Assembly (NCBI GenBank): GCA_944372565.1
Contig: CALVZR010000116.1
Span: 1-6,453 of the forward strand
Length of the DNA: 6,453 nucleotides
Origin: an uncultured Clostridia bacterium
Lineage (GTDB): Bacteria > Bacillota > Clostridia > Christensenellales > Borkfalkiaceae
Direction of reading: 5' to 3'
Shown here: positions 5,768 through 6,453 of the stretch, piece by piece
Numbering within the stretch: position 1 is the first letter of the stretch
Layout: every line of letters begins with the position of its first letter
Made by a program: the position numbers and the translations under genes
The notes under the pieces: generated by a model
The model's database searches: none
Told to the model about the DNA's origin: nothing
The model's input: the letters and a program-made list of their open reading frames with translations, nothing else

Positions 5768-6453
5768 ATGAACAGCGATAAGATCAAGATCGGGGCGGAT
5801 AAGGCGGCGCACCGCTCGCTGATGAAGGCGTTGGGCTTTACCGACGAGGAAATGGCGCTGCCCCTCGTGGGCGTGGTGTCGGCGCAAAGCGACATCATTC
5901 CCGGGCATACGGAACTCAATAAGATTGCCGAGGCGGTGAAAGCCGGCGTGCGGCTGGCGGGGGGCAACCCCGTAACCGTGCCGGCGATCGGGGTGTGCGA
6001 CGGCATCGCCATGGGGCACGAGGGCATGAAATATTCCCTCGTTACCCGCGAACTCATCGCCGATTCCATCGAGTGCCTCGCCAAGGCGCACGCTTTCGAC
6101 GCGATGGTGCTCATCCCCAACTGCGACAAGATCGTGCCGGGCATGCTCATGGCGGCGGCGCGCGTCAATATCCCCGCCGTCGTCTGCGCGGGCGGACCCA
6201 TGCTCAACGGCTATATCAAGGGCGAGCGCATCAGCGTTACCGAGATGTTCGAGGCGGCGGGCGCGGTGAAGAGCGGCAAGATCAAGGCGGAAGAACTTTG
6301 CGAATACGAAAGCAGGGCGTGCCCCACCTGCGGTTCCTGCGCGGGCATGTTCACGGCGAATTCCATGAACTGCGTGACCGAAGCGCTCGGCATGGCGCTC
6401 GAAGGCAACGGCACCGTACCCATGGTGTATTCCGAACGCCTGCGGCTGGCGAA
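5768..6453 (+). CDS. ilvD: Dihydroxy-acid dehydratase, N-terminal part (runs off the window)
   Basis: Iron-sulfur dehydratase that makes 2-oxoisovalerate (valine/leucine branch) and 2-oxo-3-methylvalerate (isoleucine). The 228 residues present are about 40% of the usual ~555, open to the window edge with no internal stop. Visible motifs are an AHRSLMKALG N terminus, GVCDGIAMGHEGMKYSL with Mg-site D78, PNCDKIVPGML with cluster ligand C119, D120 and the K121 that is carbamylated in relatives, and CPTCGSCAGMFTANSMNC with C185, C188 and C191. The first cluster region reads DIIPGH (residues 42-47), as in E. coli-type enzymes, not the PCN of the [2Fe-2S] plant/mycobacterial type. KAAHRS replaces the common APHRS. 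The related sugar-acid dehydratase Edd is less likely given the operon. It starts 4 bases after leuB, so the two are probably coupled. Confidence 0.93.
   Translation, partial: MNSDKIKIGADKAAHRSLMKALGFTDEEMALPLVGVVSAQSDIIPGHTELNKIAEAVKAGVRLAGGNPVTVPAIGVCDGIAMGHEGMKYSLVTRELIADSIECLAKAHAFDAMVLIPNCDKIVPGMLMAAARVNIPAVVCAGGPMLNGYIKGERISVTEMFEAAGAVKSGKIKAEELCEYESRACPTCGSCAGMFTANSMNCVTEALGMALEGNGTVPMVYSERLRLA

Larger units (their letters stand above)
26..6453 (+). other. Branched-chain amino acid operon with an inserted GH1 gene
   Basis: Six same-strand genes with gaps of 4-25 bases and no hairpin-plus-T-run terminator between them, so one polycistronic transcript is expected. The operon extends past the right edge (ilvD is incomplete) and probably past the left. 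Control signals such as a leader, T-box or repressor site must lie upstream. I saw no convincing internal promoter. Confidence 0.8.

Noticed and set aside
5350..6207. Long antisense open frame (285 codons) across leuB and ilvD
   Set aside because: It overlaps two well-supported genes in full and reads through their junction. It has no domain-like sequence and is explained by the codon bias of the sense strand.
1..6453. CRISPR array, tRNA or rRNA gene, or toxin-antitoxin pair
   Set aside because: No spaced repeats, cloverleaf-like sequence or small paired genes are visible. Nearly all bases are accounted for by the six coding regions.

Overview
The window is a single tightly packed, plus-strand operon for branched-chain amino acid synthesis: cimA – leuC – leuD – [glycoside hydrolase family 1 gene] – leuB – ilvD (cut by the window edge). 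Intergenic gaps are 25, 15, 15, 10 and 4 bases. There are no visible terminators, and no stretch longer than 25 bases is without a gene. A stop codon at 22-24, one base before the cimA start, suggests the operon continues upstream. The promoter and any leader lie outside the window.

Most likely source (inference): a moderately GC-rich anaerobe of the Clostridia/Bacillota. The reasons are purine-rich Shine-Dalgarno sites before most genes, the short ~420/~164-residue LeuC/LeuD pair common in clostridia and archaea, a clostridial/Geobacter-type citramalate synthase, and the gene order. An uncultured gut lineage would suit the glycosidase, but the sequence alone does not prove it.

How the genes work together: CimA condenses pyruvate with acetyl-CoA to (R)-citramalate. 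LeuCD isomerises citramalate (via citraconate) or 2-isopropylmalate. LeuB oxidatively decarboxylates the product to 2-oxobutyrate (towards isoleucine) or 2-oxoisocaproate (towards leucine). IlvD supplies the 2-oxo acids of valine and isoleucine. The cluster therefore supports threonine-independent isoleucine synthesis, with LeuCD and LeuB probably shared with leucine synthesis. No leuA is seen here.

The odd element is the intact GH1 beta-glycosidase-like gene (3417-4694) between leuD and leuB, genes that are normally adjacent. Its codon use is the reverse of its neighbours' (TTT, TTG/TTA and CAA instead of TTC, CTC/CTG and CAG). The segment is bracketed by a 15-base near-perfect direct repeat (14/15), each copy carrying the upstream gene's stop codon and a Shine-Dalgarno-like GGRG. 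Exact removal between the repeats would restore a normal leuD-leuB junction. This looks like a clean, non-polar cargo insertion into a housekeeping operon. It is the most notable feature of the window. I see no undescribed multi-gene system.
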